From an uncultured Alphaproteobacteria bacterium (GTDB lineage: Bacteria; Pseudomonadota; Alphaproteobacteria; RF32; CAG-239), in assembly GCA_944390895.1 (NCBI GenBank), contig CALXRQ010000008.1, positions 1 to 56,819 of the forward strand: a stretch of 56,819 nt of DNA. The letters run 5' to 3'. The position numbers and the translations under genes are program-made. Numbering within the stretch: the first letter of the stretch is position 1; each line of letters opens with the position of its first letter. Shown here one piece after another: positions 17,132-25,626 of the stretch. The notes under the pieces are model-generated. The model ran no database searches and had not been told where the DNA came from. It saw only the letters and a list, made by a program, of their open reading frames with translations.

Positions 17132-17875
17132 TTAGTGAAAGGAATTGACCAACGACCCAGCCAACATATACCAACCGTCTATCAAAACAAAGAAAATTAT
17201 TTTGAAGGGAAGCGCCAGAACCGTCGGCGGCAGCATCATCATACCCATGGACATCAGAACCGAGGCGATGACCATATCTATGATTAAAAAGGGAATAAAA
17301 ATCAAAAAACCGATTTCAAAAGCGCGGCGGAGTTCGCTGATCATAAAAGCCGGCACGGCAACCTTCAAAGGCGTCTCGGCAACGGTCTGCGGCCGTTCGG
17401 ATTTCGAAAGATCCGTAAACAGGATCAGGTCTTTTTCCCGCGTATTGTTAACCATAAATTCCTTAATCGGATTAGAAGCCTTTTCCAACCCCTCCATCAC
17501 GTCGATTTTTTCTTCAAACATCGGCTGAATACCTTCTTCCCAGCTTTTTTCAAAAGTCGGCGCCATAATAAACATGGTCAGAAACAATGCCAAAGAAACC
17601 AAAACCATGTTCGGCGGTGTCGCATTTGTCGCCAAGGCATTGCGCGTAATGGAAAAAACCACGATCAAACGGGTAAAGGATGTCATCATCACCAAAATCG
17701 ACGGCGCGACGGACAAAACCGTAATCATCATAATAACGTTGAATATCCGCGCCGTAGCCGAACCGCTGGGAGCGTCTTCCACGTTAAGGCTCAGCGTCTG
17801 CGCCCAAGCCTCGCCGCCCAAAAACAAAACAGAAACGACGGCAATAACCGAAAACCAAAACCACTTATTTTTCAT
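17132..17875 (-). CDS. fliP: Flagellar type III secretion protein FliP
   Basis: FliP forms, with FliQ and FliR, the export gate of the flagellar secretion system in the inner membrane. The 247-residue length is normal. It has a cleavable signal peptide (ending GGEAWAQ), then the family signatures MMTSFTRLIVVFSITRNALATNATPPNMVLVSLALFLTMF-like helices (around residues 63-102), VPAFMISELRRAFEIGFLIFIPFLIIDMV (about 173-202) and MGMMMLPPTVLALPFKIIFFVLIDGW. It overlaps fliO by 11 bases, so the two are cotranscribed and probably translationally coupled. No other flagellar genes lie in the window. Confidence 0.97.
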   Translation of the reverse strand: MKNKWFWFSVIAVVSVLFLGGEAWAQTLSLNVEDAPSGSATARIFNVIMMITVLSVAPSILVMMTSFTRLIVVFSITRNALATNATPPNMVLVSLALFLTMFIMAPTFEKSWEEGIQPMFEEKIDVMEGLEKASNPIKEFMVNNTREKDLILFTDLSKSERPQTVAETPLKVAVPAFMISELRRAFEIGFLIFIPFLIIDMVIASVLMSMGMMMLPPTVLALPFKIIFFVLIDGWYMLAGSLVNSFH

Positions 17876-18167
17876 TCTTGTCTACCTCAGATTCATTTTT
17901 GACCGGCCCTGAATCCAAAACCTGATTCGAAGCCCCCAGCAGCAGCAGGTATTCCTTGTCGTCGCAGCGAACCAAAGCCAAAGCGTTTCTGGCGTCTATG
18001 CGGCGCGATTCCAAGACCGAGAGCCGCCGCTGCTCCGAAAGCTTTTTAAAAAAGCGGCACCGGACGCTGTTGATTTCCATATATTTCACCGCCCAAAGCG
18101 TCAGCAGCAGCAGTCCCAGGACAAAAACCAGCGACAACACGGACTTTAATAAAAGCGCCCATTCCAT
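17865..18167 (-). CDS. fliO: Flagellar biosynthesis protein FliO
   Basis: FliO is a small single-pass inner-membrane protein that stabilises FliP during assembly of the export gate. This 100-residue protein has one N-terminal membrane segment (LLKSVLSLVFVLGLLLLTLWAV), then a basic stretch and SVLESRRIDARNALALVRCDDKEYLLLLG, the typical FliO cytoplasmic fold core. Identification rests on this pattern and on the 11-base overlap with fliP. AAGG lies 10 bases before the ATG. Confidence 0.85.
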   Translation of the reverse strand: MEWALLLKSVLSLVFVLGLLLLTLWAVKYMEINSVRCRFFKKLSEQRRLSVLESRRIDARNALALVRCDDKEYLLLLGASNQVLDSGPVKNESEVDKNEK

Positions 18168-18271
18168 TTTTAGAAAACCTTTTTATTAACTCTGCTGCTA
18201 TCATAGCAATTTATCACAAGTTAGCAACAAACACCTATTGCTTTGTTGATAGTTTATGTTAGATTGCCCCT

Positions 18272-18823
18272 ATGAGCGAAGAAGAGTTTGACATCAAAAG
18301 GCCGGCGCCGGCAAGCGAACGCAAAACCCGCGACCTGACGGCCCTGTCCAAAACCATCCTGCCGATTACCAAAAACATATTCGGCAAAAAAGGCTTTATG
18401 GAAATAGAAATTCTGACCAACTGGGATAAAATCGTCGGAGAAGAGCTGGCCGACTACAGCTTTCCGCAAAAAATAGACTTCAAACGCGGCGAAAAAAACA
18501 ACGGCGTTTTGCATCTGCAGGTTCCGAGCGGAGCGTTTGCTCTCGAAATTCAGCACCGCGAACGCTATATTCTGGATAAAATCAACGCCTATTTTGGTTA
18601 CAACGCCGTTACTGCCGTCAAAATCAGACAAAACGGTTCCTTGAATCTGCACGAAGAAAAACGCAATGAATATGAACCGCCGAAAACAAACCTTGTAACG
18701 CCGGAAGAGAAAAATTATATAGAAAGCCTGGCTGAAGATATAAAAAGTTCAAAATTAAAAGAAATTTTAACGAAATTAGGGCAGAGTATCTTCAACGATA
18801 ACCATAATAAGAAAAGTGACTGA
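18272..18823 (+). CDS. DciA-like (DUF721) protein
   Basis: DciA proteins load the replicative helicase DnaB in bacteria without DnaC. This 183-residue protein has the DUF721 core in its first two-thirds: NWDKIVGEELADYSFPQKIDF, then a beta-strand segment GVLHLQVPSGAFALEIQHRERYILDKINAYFGYNAVTAVKI. The C-terminal third is Lys/Glu-rich and probably flexible. No strong SD. It is followed after 2 bases by the DsbA-like gene and is divergent from fliO. In alphaproteobacteria DUF721 genes are often found beside mutY and a DsbA-like gene; here the DsbA-like neighbour fits while mutY lies elsewhere in the window (41041). Confidence 0.8.
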   Translation: MSEEEFDIKRPAPASERKTRDLTALSKTILPITKNIFGKKGFMEIEILTNWDKIVGEELADYSFPQKIDFKRGEKNNGVLHLQVPSGAFALEIQHRERYILDKINAYFGYNAVTAVKIRQNGSLNLHEEKRNEYEPPKTNLVTPEEKNYIESLAEDIKSSKLKEILTKLGQSIFNDNHNKKSD

Positions 18824-18825
18824 CT

Positions 18826-19566
18826 ATGAAATTTGAGAATTTTATAAAGAAATTAAGCGCTGCGGCCGCGTCAATCGTCGTTTTCCTGCTGGCTGCCGGA
18901 ATGTATTTGTCTTTTAAGGGCTTTGTTTTGAATGAAGACGGATCGATTACTCTGGTCAAAAAAGCCAATGCTGCCGAACAACCCGTAGGAGACATTGATT
19001 CTATCGGCAAAAAACTGCCCCAGAACCTCATTATTCCTTACGGAAAAGTTCTCGGAACCGAAAAAGCGCCGGTTGCCTTGTATGAGTATTCGTCTTTCGG
19101 CTGCTTCCATTGCGCCAACTTTCATTTGAACATTCTGCCGAAAATCAAGAAAGAATTTGTCGACACCGGCAAAGTCAAAGTCATTTTCATTGATTTTCCG
19201 CTGGAACAGAAATCTCTGCAGGCATCGCTCGCCTCTCACTGCTTCCGCGGCAAAAAATATTTTGACTATCTTAAAATTCTGTTTGAAAAACAGCATGAAT
19301 GGGGAACATCTTCCCAAACCGTACCGCTGCTGAAAAAATACGCCGAACAGTTGGGTGTAAGCGGCGAAGAAATCGAAAACTGCCTGAACGACAAAAAACA
19401 GCTGCAGGAAATAATGGACAACCGCCAGTATGCCATCAAGCATCTGGAAATCAGCGGCACTCCGTCATTTGTGGTTTCCAGCCTCAAAGACCGCCGCATT
19501 ATTTACGGCGCACCGAACTTTGAAACCATGAAGGCCGTTTTGGAGAAAAACATACCTGCAAAATAA
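18826..19566 (+). CDS. DsbA-family thiol:disulfide oxidoreductase
   Basis: A 246-residue thioredoxin-fold protein of the DsbA/DSBA-like group acting in the periplasm. It has an N-terminal membrane or signal segment (AAAASIVVFLLAAGMYLSF), then APVALYEYSSFGCFHCANFH with the active-site C-F-H-C around residue 94, the helical insertion rich in Lys/Glu, and a cis-Pro region GTPSFVVSS near residue 210. The CFHC dithiol fits an oxidase. It follows the DciA-like gene by 2 bases. No DsbB partner is visible. Confidence 0.9.
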   Translation: MKFENFIKKLSAAAASIVVFLLAAGMYLSFKGFVLNEDGSITLVKKANAAEQPVGDIDSIGKKLPQNLIIPYGKVLGTEKAPVALYEYSSFGCFHCANFHLNILPKIKKEFVDTGKVKVIFIDFPLEQKSLQASLASHCFRGKKYFDYLKILFEKQHEWGTSSQTVPLLKKYAEQLGVSGEEIENCLNDKKQLQEIMDNRQYAIKHLEISGTPSFVVSSLKDRRIIYGAPNFETMKAVLEKNIPAK

Positions 19567-19623
19567 AAATTTTTTGCAAAACTTTAATAAGTAGGTAACA
19601 TTTTCTAGTGTAAGGTATTACTA

Positions 19624-19929
19624 ATGAAAAAGATGCCAGATGACTTAAAACGCCTTGGCGAGCGTATAGAAAAGCTTAAGCAGAAAGAAGCAGACGCCCG
19701 CAAAGACAAAAAGGAATCAGGTTTTGCCTATGCCTCCAAAACCGGCTTCAGAGTCGGAACCGAGCTTTTGTCAGGCGTATTGGTCGGAGCGGCCGCCGGA
19801 TATTTTTTGGATATGTTTTTCGGCACCAAGCCCGTTCTGCTGATTGTCTTTTTATTTCTGGGCGGCGCCGCCGGCATCCTGAACGTATACAGATTCGCCA
19901 AAAGCGAAGAGAACAAAAGGAGCAGCTAG
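19624..19929 (+). CDS. atpI: ATP synthase protein I (AtpI/AtpZ-like)
   Basis: A 101-residue protein at the head of the F0 operon. The N-terminal 35 residues are basic and charged; two membrane helices follow (GTELLSGVLVGAAAGYFLDMFF and PVLLIVFLFLGGAAGILNVYRF), the AtpI/AtpZ pattern, thought to help assemble the c ring or handle magnesium. TAAGG lies before the ATG. Its stop is 2 bases before the atpB start codon, so the two are tightly coupled. Confidence 0.85.
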   Translation: MKKMPDDLKRLGERIEKLKQKEADARKDKKESGFAYASKTGFRVGTELLSGVLVGAAAGYFLDMFFGTKPVLLIVFLFLGGAAGILNVYRFAKSEENKRSS

Positions 19930-19931
19930 AA

Positions 19932-20654
19932 TTGTCTAACCCGATGGAACAATTTGAGATCAAACCGCTTATCCCGCTTGAGCTTGGCGGCTATGACATC
20001 TCTTTTACCAATTCATCACTGTTTATGGTTTCCGCCGTGGTCGTTTCCACGTTGCTTTTTGCTTTTTGCCTGCGGCGCCGGACGATTGTTCCGAGCATTT
20101 CCCAATCCATTCCCGAAAGTATTTACGAATTCATATCCGGCCTGATTAAAGAAAATGCCGGCACCGACGCACTGAAATATTTTCCGTTTATCTTTACGCT
20201 GTTCTTGTTTGTGGCAATGGGTAACCTTCTCGGTCTTCTGCCCTATGCCTTTACGTTCACATCGCATTTGGCTGCCGTCGGCGGTTTGTCGCTTATCGCT
20301 TTGTTTTTCAACATCTGCATCGGCATTCGCAAAAAAGGCTGGGGTTATCTTCGAACCTTTATGCCGCGCGGCATTCCCGCGGCTTTGGCGCCGTTGATTA
20401 TCCCGATTGAGATGATTTCTTTCCTGTCCAAACCTTTCAGCCTGACTGTCCGTCTGGTTGCCAACATGACCGTCGGCCATATCATGCTGAAAATCATCGC
20501 CGGTTTTGTACTGGCTTTGGGTATCGGCGGAATCGTTCCGATTGCCTTTAACGGCTGCATCATCGTATTCGAAATGTTTATTGCTTTGCTGCAGGCCTTT
20601 ATTTATACGGTCTTAAGCTGTATCTATCTGAGTGATGCTATTCACAGCCATTGA
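19932..20654 (+). CDS. atpB: F0F1 ATP synthase subunit a
   Basis: Subunit a forms the proton half-channels against the c ring in the inner membrane. The 240-residue protein has the invariant helix with SLTVRLVANMTVGHIMLKI (about 175-193), containing the essential Arg, and a normal set of about five helices. The start is the TTG at 19932 because AGGAG lies 9 bases upstream; an in-frame ATG at 19944 is 21 bases from it. Downstream comes atpE after 115 bases that include a GC-rich imperfect palindrome. Confidence 0.95.
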   Translation: MSNPMEQFEIKPLIPLELGGYDISFTNSSLFMVSAVVVSTLLFAFCLRRRTIVPSISQSIPESIYEFISGLIKENAGTDALKYFPFIFTLFLFVAMGNLLGLLPYAFTFTSHLAAVGGLSLIALFFNICIGIRKKGWGYLRTFMPRGIPAALAPLIIPIEMISFLSKPFSLTVRLVANMTVGHIMLKIIAGFVLALGIGGIVPIAFNGCIIVFEMFIALLQAFIYTVLSCIYLSDAIHSH

Positions 20655-20769
20655 TAGAGACAATTATAATTATGTAAAATTAGATTTAACACGAAGAAGC
20701 CCGGACGCGGAACTGAACCGAAAAACATCTTCCGCCGGAAAGGCTTCGCTACAGAAAGGATAAATTAAT

Positions 20770-20991
20770 ATGGAACCTATGGCTTATATCGGCGCCGGTA
20801 TGTGCGCCCTGTCTATGATGGCCGCTGCCTGGGGCGTATCTCAGGTCTGGACCACAATTATTTCTACCGTCGGACGCAATCCGCAGGTTAAAAAAGATGT
20901 CGATATTTACGGCTGGGCCGGCTTTGCCGCGGTAGAAGCCATCGCCCTGTATGCGCTGGTTATCGCTCTCGTTATGCTGACCGGCAACTAA
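20770..20991 (+). CDS. atpE: F0F1 ATP synthase subunit c
   Basis: The 73-residue ring-forming, ion-carrying subunit. The polar loop is GRNPQ (35-39) and the essential carboxylate is Glu56 in GFAAVEAIALYALVIAL. The residues around Glu56 do not look like a sodium site, so proton coupling is expected. Odd: the helix-1 GxGxGxG packing motif is not conserved. Aligning the RNP of this loop with the RQP of the E. coli protein puts Gly22, Ser24, Val26 and Thr28 at the four glycine positions, with Trp21 and Trp27 nearby. AAAGGA precedes the ATG. Confidence 0.95.
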   Translation: MEPMAYIGAGMCALSMMAAAWGVSQVWTTIISTVGRNPQVKKDVDIYGWAGFAAVEAIALYALVIALVMLTGN

Positions 20992-21060
20992 ACTGTCAAA
21001 TTTCTGTCCGGCGGCAGCATCCCTGCTGCCGGAACAAAGAAAAGAATCAAAGGAGTAGAT

Positions 21061-21546
21061 ATGCCTCAGTTAGATCCTGCCTGGTACCCGTCGCAATTAT
21101 TTTGGCTGTGCGTTTGCTTTTTTACCATGCTGTTCATCATGGGCAAAATCTTTACGCCGCGCATTGCCGACATTTTGGCTCGACGGCAGCATAAGATTGA
21201 CGATTATCTGGTCAAAGCCAATCAAATTCAGGAACAGGCGGAAGAATCCCTGAAAAAATATCATGAAGCGCTGGCCAAAGCAACCGAAGACGCCAATGCC
21301 GCAATTGAACTGGCTCACAAAGAGCTGGGAGAATACATTGCAAAAAAACAAGACGACCTGACCAGAAAACTCAACGAAAAAATCAAAGACGGCGAAGCCG
21401 AAATCAATCGGGAAAAAGAGAAAGCCCTGAAAGAAGTTCGCGGCATTTCCGAAGAACTGGCTCTGGACATCGTCAAAAAAATCGGCCTGACCGAAATCAA
21501 GGCTCAAGACATTAAAGAAGCAATCTCAAAAGTTGCAAACGACTAA
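21061..21546 (+). CDS. atpF': F0F1 ATP synthase subunit b'
   Basis: One of the two b-type stalk subunits typical of alphaproteobacteria and phototrophs. 161 residues: one N-terminal membrane helix (PSQLFWLCVCFFTMLFIMGKIF), then LPRIADILARR-type text (here TPRIADILARRQHKIDDYL) and a long charged coiled coil. AGGAG lies 5 bases before the ATG. It forms a heterodimer with the b subunit encoded 11 bases downstream. Confidence 0.93.
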   Translation: MPQLDPAWYPSQLFWLCVCFFTMLFIMGKIFTPRIADILARRQHKIDDYLVKANQIQEQAEESLKKYHEALAKATEDANAAIELAHKELGEYIAKKQDDLTRKLNEKIKDGEAEINREKEKALKEVRGISEELALDIVKKIGLTEIKAQDIKEAISKVAND

Positions 21547-21557
21547 GGTATACAAAA

Positions 21558-22166
21558 ATGGCACTAGAACAGGCAACAACCGGTAAAGAGTTAATTGAAG
21601 CAACCCAGAACGCCGTCATCGAAACGGCGGACAGCATTGCCGGCCTTATCGAAACGACCGCCCATGACATCCACGGCCAGGAAGCCTTCTACGAACATCC
21701 GACCTTCTGGGTTGCGGTTTCTTTTGTTTTAGTCATTTTGGTGCTGGGACGTCCGGTCGGAAAACTGGTGAAGAAAATGCTTGAAAAACGCATTGAAAAT
21801 ATCATCAACCGCATCAGTGAAGCTGCCAATCTCAAAGACGACGCGCAAAAACTTCTGGTTGAATATGAACGAAAATTCGTCAATGCCGAAATCGAGGCCG
21901 GAAAAATTCTGCAGCGCTCGCAAAAAGAAATAAAAAAAAAAAAAAAAGAAAACCTCGATAAACTTAAGAATGATATGGCCATAAAAGAAAAAGAGGCCGA
22001 AAACCGCCTCACCGCCGCCCGCAATGAAGCTATGTCCGAAATAGCGGGCCTTACTTCGGAGCTGACCGTCAAAGCCGTACGCAAAGTCATCTCTGACAAA
22101 CTCAGCGAAAAAACTCAGAACGAACTGATTGAACAATCCATTGCCAAAATCGCCAATTTAAAATAG
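21558..22166 (+). CDS. atpF: F0F1 ATP synthase subunit b, containing an A16 tract
   Basis: The second stalk subunit, 202 residues, last gene of the F0 operon. An N-terminal extension of about 50 residues precedes the membrane helix (TFWVAVSFVLVILVLGRPV), then a long charged coiled coil. Residues encoded at 21932-21947 come from an uninterrupted run of sixteen A (IKKKKKE), a site prone to polymerase slippage. A strong terminator follows, so F1 genes lie elsewhere, as is usual in alphaproteobacteria. Confidence 0.93.
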   Translation: MALEQATTGKELIEATQNAVIETADSIAGLIETTAHDIHGQEAFYEHPTFWVAVSFVLVILVLGRPVGKLVKKMLEKRIENIINRISEAANLKDDAQKLLVEYERKFVNAEIEAGKILQRSQKEIKKKKKENLDKLKNDMAIKEKEAENRLTAARNEAMSEIAGLTSELTVKAVRKVISDKLSEKTQNELIEQSIAKIANLK

Positions 22167-22177
22167 TCTGTCTTCAT

Positions 22178-22203
22178 CGCCCGCTCTTGCGGGCGTTTTT
22201 TCG
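22178..22203 (+). terminator. Terminator of the F0 operon
   Basis: CGCCCGC (22178-22184) pairs perfectly with GCGGGCG (22189-22195) around TCTT, then T6. Confidence 0.92.
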
Positions 22204-22204
22204 A

Positions 22205-22678
22205 CTACTTGACTTCAAATCCCATTGTCCGAGATATTTCCTTATAATTCAGTTTTTTATAAAAACTCATCGCGCTGCGGTTAAATTCAAAAACCTGCAG
22301 CTCAATCTGGCAGATTTTCTGAGTCTTTGCGCGCGCGACCAACTTCTGATGAAGTTTACGGCCGATTCCGAGCTTCTGATAATTCTGACCGACGGCAATG
22401 TCCAAAATTTCATAATAATGCTTAACCTTAAAAATTTCCCCTTTCCGGTACTGTTCTTCCGCCGTCAGCAGCCCGGCCACCTGTCCGTCGGCCAGCGCCA
22501 CGTAACCAAAAGTCCTTTTATCACTCAAAACCCACTCCAAATAGGGACGAGCTCCGTCCTTGCCGATTTTGGCAAAAAAGTCCGGCGCGTTTTCAATATG
22601 CAGAGAATTGGTTTCGTGCATTATTTCCAACGCTCCGTCCATGTATTTTTCTTCAAATTCGACGACATCAATCTTCAT
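22205..22678 (-). CDS. GNAT-family N-acetyltransferase
   Basis: A 157-residue acetyltransferase of the Gcn5-related fold. The acetyl-CoA site reads LDIAVGQNYQKLGIGRKLHQKLV, with the Q/R-x-x-G-x-G/A pattern (QKLGIG), and the fourth motif is EFNRSAMSFYKKLNYKEISRTMGFE. The start is the ATG at 22678, with GGAG 8 bases upstream; a longer frame would overlap pheA. The end MGFEVK and motif resemble RimI, but the substrate is not shown. It is the last gene of a kdsB-pheA-GNAT run on the minus strand. Confidence 0.85.
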   Translation of the reverse strand: MKIDVVEFEEKYMDGALEIMHETNSLHIENAPDFFAKIGKDGARPYLEWVLSDKRTFGYVALADGQVAGLLTAEEQYRKGEIFKVKHYYEILDIAVGQNYQKLGIGRKLHQKLVARAKTQKICQIELQVFEFNRSAMSFYKKLNYKEISRTMGFEVK

Positions 22679-22721
22679 CTTTTTCTCCGAAATCAAAGAA
22701 CTGAGACGCCCGTCCGCCGCA

Positions 22722-23558
22722 CTACAGATAACGGTACGGATGCGCCTGATATGTTCCGAGCACATGCACATGCTCGGAAAAAAACTTTAATTCTTCCATG
22801 GCGTTGACAAAAGACTGCTGCGCCGGATGCGCCTCAACCTCCAGATAAAACTGTGCGGAAACAAACTTTCCTTCCAGCAGATAACTCTCAAGCTTGGTAA
22901 TGTTGATTCCGTTTGTTGCAAATCCGCCCAAAGCTTTGTACAAGGACGCCGGAATGTTCTTGGCCTTGAAAATAAAAGAGGTGATATACTTCTCACCGTC
23001 ATATTCGGGCACAGTTCCGTCCTTAGACATTATCAAAAAGCGGGTCGTATTGTTTGCTGCATTTTCAATGTTGGATGCCAGAATATCCAAACCGTAGATT
23101 TCCGCCGCCAATTTGGATGCAATCGCCGCTTTGGACTTGTCCTGAGCCGCAGCCACGTCTTCGCAGGACTTGGCTGTGTCAATCCGCGCCACGGCTTTAA
23201 TCCGGTGATTTTTCAAAAACTCGGAACATTGCGCCAGTGCCTGCGGATGTGAAGAAGCCGTAATGATATCCTCAAGCCTTGCGCCTTTAACACCCAGCAA
23301 CTGATGCTCAATCCTCAAAAAAAACTCGCCCACAATTGACAAGCCGGTTGAAGGCAAAAGGAAATGCACGTCAGACACGCGTCCGGCATTGGAATTTTCC
23401 ACCGGGATCATCGCCATGTCCGCCTGTCCGCTCTGCACCAGATTCATTGCAATTTCAAACGTGTCGCACGGAACATATTCCTGACCGGGATAAACCGTCA
23501 TTGAGGCAATGTGCGAATAGGCGCCGGCTACGCCCTGATAGGCTATTTTCAATTTCAT
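22722..23558 (-). CDS. pheA: Prephenate dehydratase
   Basis: Converts prephenate to phenylpyruvate in phenylalanine synthesis (cytoplasm). 278 residues. The catalytic domain starts KIAYQGVAGAYSHIAS and has the typical NNTTRFLIMS segment (Thr-Arg-Phe motif) near residue 170. The C-terminal ACT domain (FKAKNIPASLYKALGGFATNGINITKLESYLLEGKFVSAQFYLEVEAHP) provides feedback regulation; the ESxP motif appears as ESYL, a common variant. There is no chorismate mutase domain. The start ATG at 23558 has GAAGG 11 bases upstream. Confidence 0.93.
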   Translation of the reverse strand: MKLKIAYQGVAGAYSHIASMTVYPGQEYVPCDTFEIAMNLVQSGQADMAMIPVENSNAGRVSDVHFLLPSTGLSIVGEFFLRIEHQLLGVKGARLEDIITASSHPQALAQCSEFLKNHRIKAVARIDTAKSCEDVAAAQDKSKAAIASKLAAEIYGLDILASNIENAANNTTRFLIMSKDGTVPEYDGEKYITSFIFKAKNIPASLYKALGGFATNGINITKLESYLLEGKFVSAQFYLEVEAHPAQQSFVNAMEELKFFSEHVHVLGTYQAHPYRYL

Positions 23559-23635
23559 CTGAACATCAACCTTCCGTAAAAAATGGCCGGCGTTTTGTGC
23601 ACGCACAGACGGCCGGCCCTATGCATATTTGTTTT

Positions 23636-24409
23636 CTATTTAATGTATTTCAACGCTTCTTCCAGTTCGGCCGGCGTATTAATGTCCGCCGGGGCCCGCT
23701 CGTCCAGCACCATTTTCTCAATCAGCTTGGCACGGATGGTCATGCCGTTTTCCAAAGCACGCAGCTGTTCCAGGGATTCTCTGGCTTCCAGCACGCCGAC
23801 CGGCAGCTCCACAAATCTCTTTAAAGAAGCGGCCTTGTAAACATAAATGCCGATATGATGATACAAATCCTGATTTTTGCATTTTTCGGGATTGCGCGTA
23901 TAAGGAGCCACCGCGCGGGTAAAATACAGACAGCGTCCCTCACTTTCACCCTCGCGCAGACCCATGACGATTTTCACGTTGGTCGGATCTTCCGAAGCTT
24001 CTTTGGTTTTGAAAATCATGCCGCAGGTGGCAATGTCACAGTCCGTACGTTCAATCATTTCAATCAGTTCGTTGTTTACGGCCGGATCGACATTCAGGCC
24101 GTCGCCCTGAAAATTGACCACGATATCATATTTGCTGCCGTCAGGATCAATCTGCTTCAGCGCCGCCGAAATACGGTCCGTGCCCGAAGGCAGAGCCGGA
24201 TCCGTCAACAAAGCCTCGGCGCCGAACTTACGGCACTCGTCGACAATTACCTGATCGCCGGCAGCCACGATAACATCGCCGGGCACCGCTTTCTTCACGT
24301 TCTCATAAACGCGCTGAATCAGCGTCTTGCCGTTTATGTCAATCAAAGGCTTATTGGGCAGACGGGTTGAAGCCATCCGCGTCGGAATCATCGTAACTAT
24401 TCTGGACAT
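23636..24409 (-). CDS. kdsB: 3-deoxy-manno-octulosonate cytidylyltransferase
   Basis: KdsB makes CMP-Kdo, the donor for the inner core of lipopolysaccharide. The 257-residue protein starts MSRIVTMIPTRMASTRLPNKPL, the nucleotide-binding signature, and has DPALPSGTDRISAAL, NFQGDGLNVD with the metal-binding Asp, and YHHIGIYVYKAASLKRF. The ATG at 24409 is chosen because AGGA lies 8 bases upstream; an ATG two codons further upstream is too close to it. It is upstream of pheA and the GNAT gene on the same strand. Confidence 0.95.
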   Translation of the reverse strand: MSRIVTMIPTRMASTRLPNKPLIDINGKTLIQRVYENVKKAVPGDVIVAAGDQVIVDECRKFGAEALLTDPALPSGTDRISAALKQIDPDGSKYDIVVNFQGDGLNVDPAVNNELIEMIERTDCDIATCGMIFKTKEASEDPTNVKIVMGLREGESEGRCLYFTRAVAPYTRNPEKCKNQDLYHHIGIYVYKAASLKRFVELPVGVLEARESLEQLRALENGMTIRAKLIEKMVLDERAPADINTPAELEEALKYIK

Positions 24410-24488
24410 GGGCATTTTCCTCATAAATTATAACTTGCAGTTAATCTCTGTATATAATATAAAGAGACAAAAATAAAGGACAAAGACT

Positions 24489-25583
24489 ATGAAAGTGGAT
24501 ATTTTCGACTTCGAACTTGATAAAAACCTGATAGCTTCTCACCCTGCCGAACCGCGCGACAGCTGCCGCCTGCTGGACCTCTCGGAAGAAGGCGTCATCA
24601 AAGACCGCATTTTCACCGAGCTGCCGGACTTGCTTGAAGAGGGAGACTGTCTGGTCTTCAACGACACCAAGGTCATTCCGGCCAAGCTTTACGGACGGCA
24701 CGGAGAAGCCGAGGTTCAGGTAACCCTGTATCGTCCCGAAGACGGCATCCGCTGGCATGCCTTTGTCAAAAACGCCAAACGTCTGAAACCAAACGACGTC
24801 ATTACCTTTTACACCGCCGGGATTTCTGTCGCACAATCGGATTTCAAAGCCCTTGTCGTTGAAAAAAACGGCGAAGAAGGCATGCTTTTGCAGTTTGCCT
24901 GCGAACCGTCAGAACTGGGACATTTGTTGGAAAAATACGGTTCTATGCCCCTGCCTCCGTACATCAAGCGCGAAAAACCCCTGGCCTCGGGAGAAGACGG
25001 TACCTGGGACAAATACAACGACAAAGAAAACTATCAGACCATCTATGCCAGACACGAAGGTGCCGTTGCCGCGCCTACTGCCGGCCTGCATTTTACCCAG
25101 CGCATTTTGGACGCTTTGGATAAAAAAGGCGTCAAGCGCGTCTTCTTAACCCTGCATGTCGGCGCCGGAACTTTTCTTCCGGTCAAGGTAGAAGACACCA
25201 AAGACCACAAAATGCACGCCGAATACGGCATCATCACGCCCGATGCCTGCGAAACCATCAACGCCGCCAAAAAAGCCGGCAAACGCATTATCGCCGTCGG
25301 CACCACCTCGCTGCGCCTGCTGGAAAGCGCCGCCGACAATCAGGGAATTGTCCGGCCGTTTGCGGACGACACCAGCATTTTCATCACGCCGGGTTATAAG
25401 TTCAAGATTCTTGACATGCTGATAACCAACTTTCATCTGCCCAAATCAACCCTGTTCATGCTGGTCTGTGCCGTTGCCGGAACCGAAAGGATGAAAGAGG
25501 CCTACAATCACGCGATGGAACAGAAATATCATTTTTATTCTTACGGCGACAGTTCGATTTTGAAATGCGTAAATAAAATTTAA
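24489..25583 (+). CDS. queA: S-adenosylmethionine:tRNA ribosyltransferase-isomerase
   Basis: QueA adds the cyclopentenediol part of queuosine to the wobble base of tRNAs with GUN anticodons. 364 residues. It begins VDIFDFELDKNLIASHPAEPRDSCRLL, with family stretches DCLVFNDTKVIPAKLYG, GSMPLPPYIKR, YQTIYARHEGAVAAPTAGLHFT, LTLHVGAGTFLPVKVEDTKDHKMHAEY and HLPKSTLFMLV. GGAC lies before the ATG. It is divergent from kdsB and is followed by the GGDEF-like gene after 43 bases. Confidence 0.96.
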   Translation: MKVDIFDFELDKNLIASHPAEPRDSCRLLDLSEEGVIKDRIFTELPDLLEEGDCLVFNDTKVIPAKLYGRHGEAEVQVTLYRPEDGIRWHAFVKNAKRLKPNDVITFYTAGISVAQSDFKALVVEKNGEEGMLLQFACEPSELGHLLEKYGSMPLPPYIKREKPLASGEDGTWDKYNDKENYQTIYARHEGAVAAPTAGLHFTQRILDALDKKGVKRVFLTLHVGAGTFLPVKVEDTKDHKMHAEYGIITPDACETINAAKKAGKRIIAVGTTSLRLLESAADNQGIVRPFADDTSIFITPGYKFKILDMLITNFHLPKSTLFMLVCAVAGTERMKEAYNHAMEQKYHFYSYGDSSILKCVNKI

Positions 25584-25626
25584 ACGACTTGCCGTTACAA
25601 TGTTCGCACAGCAAAGGTGGTGCAAT

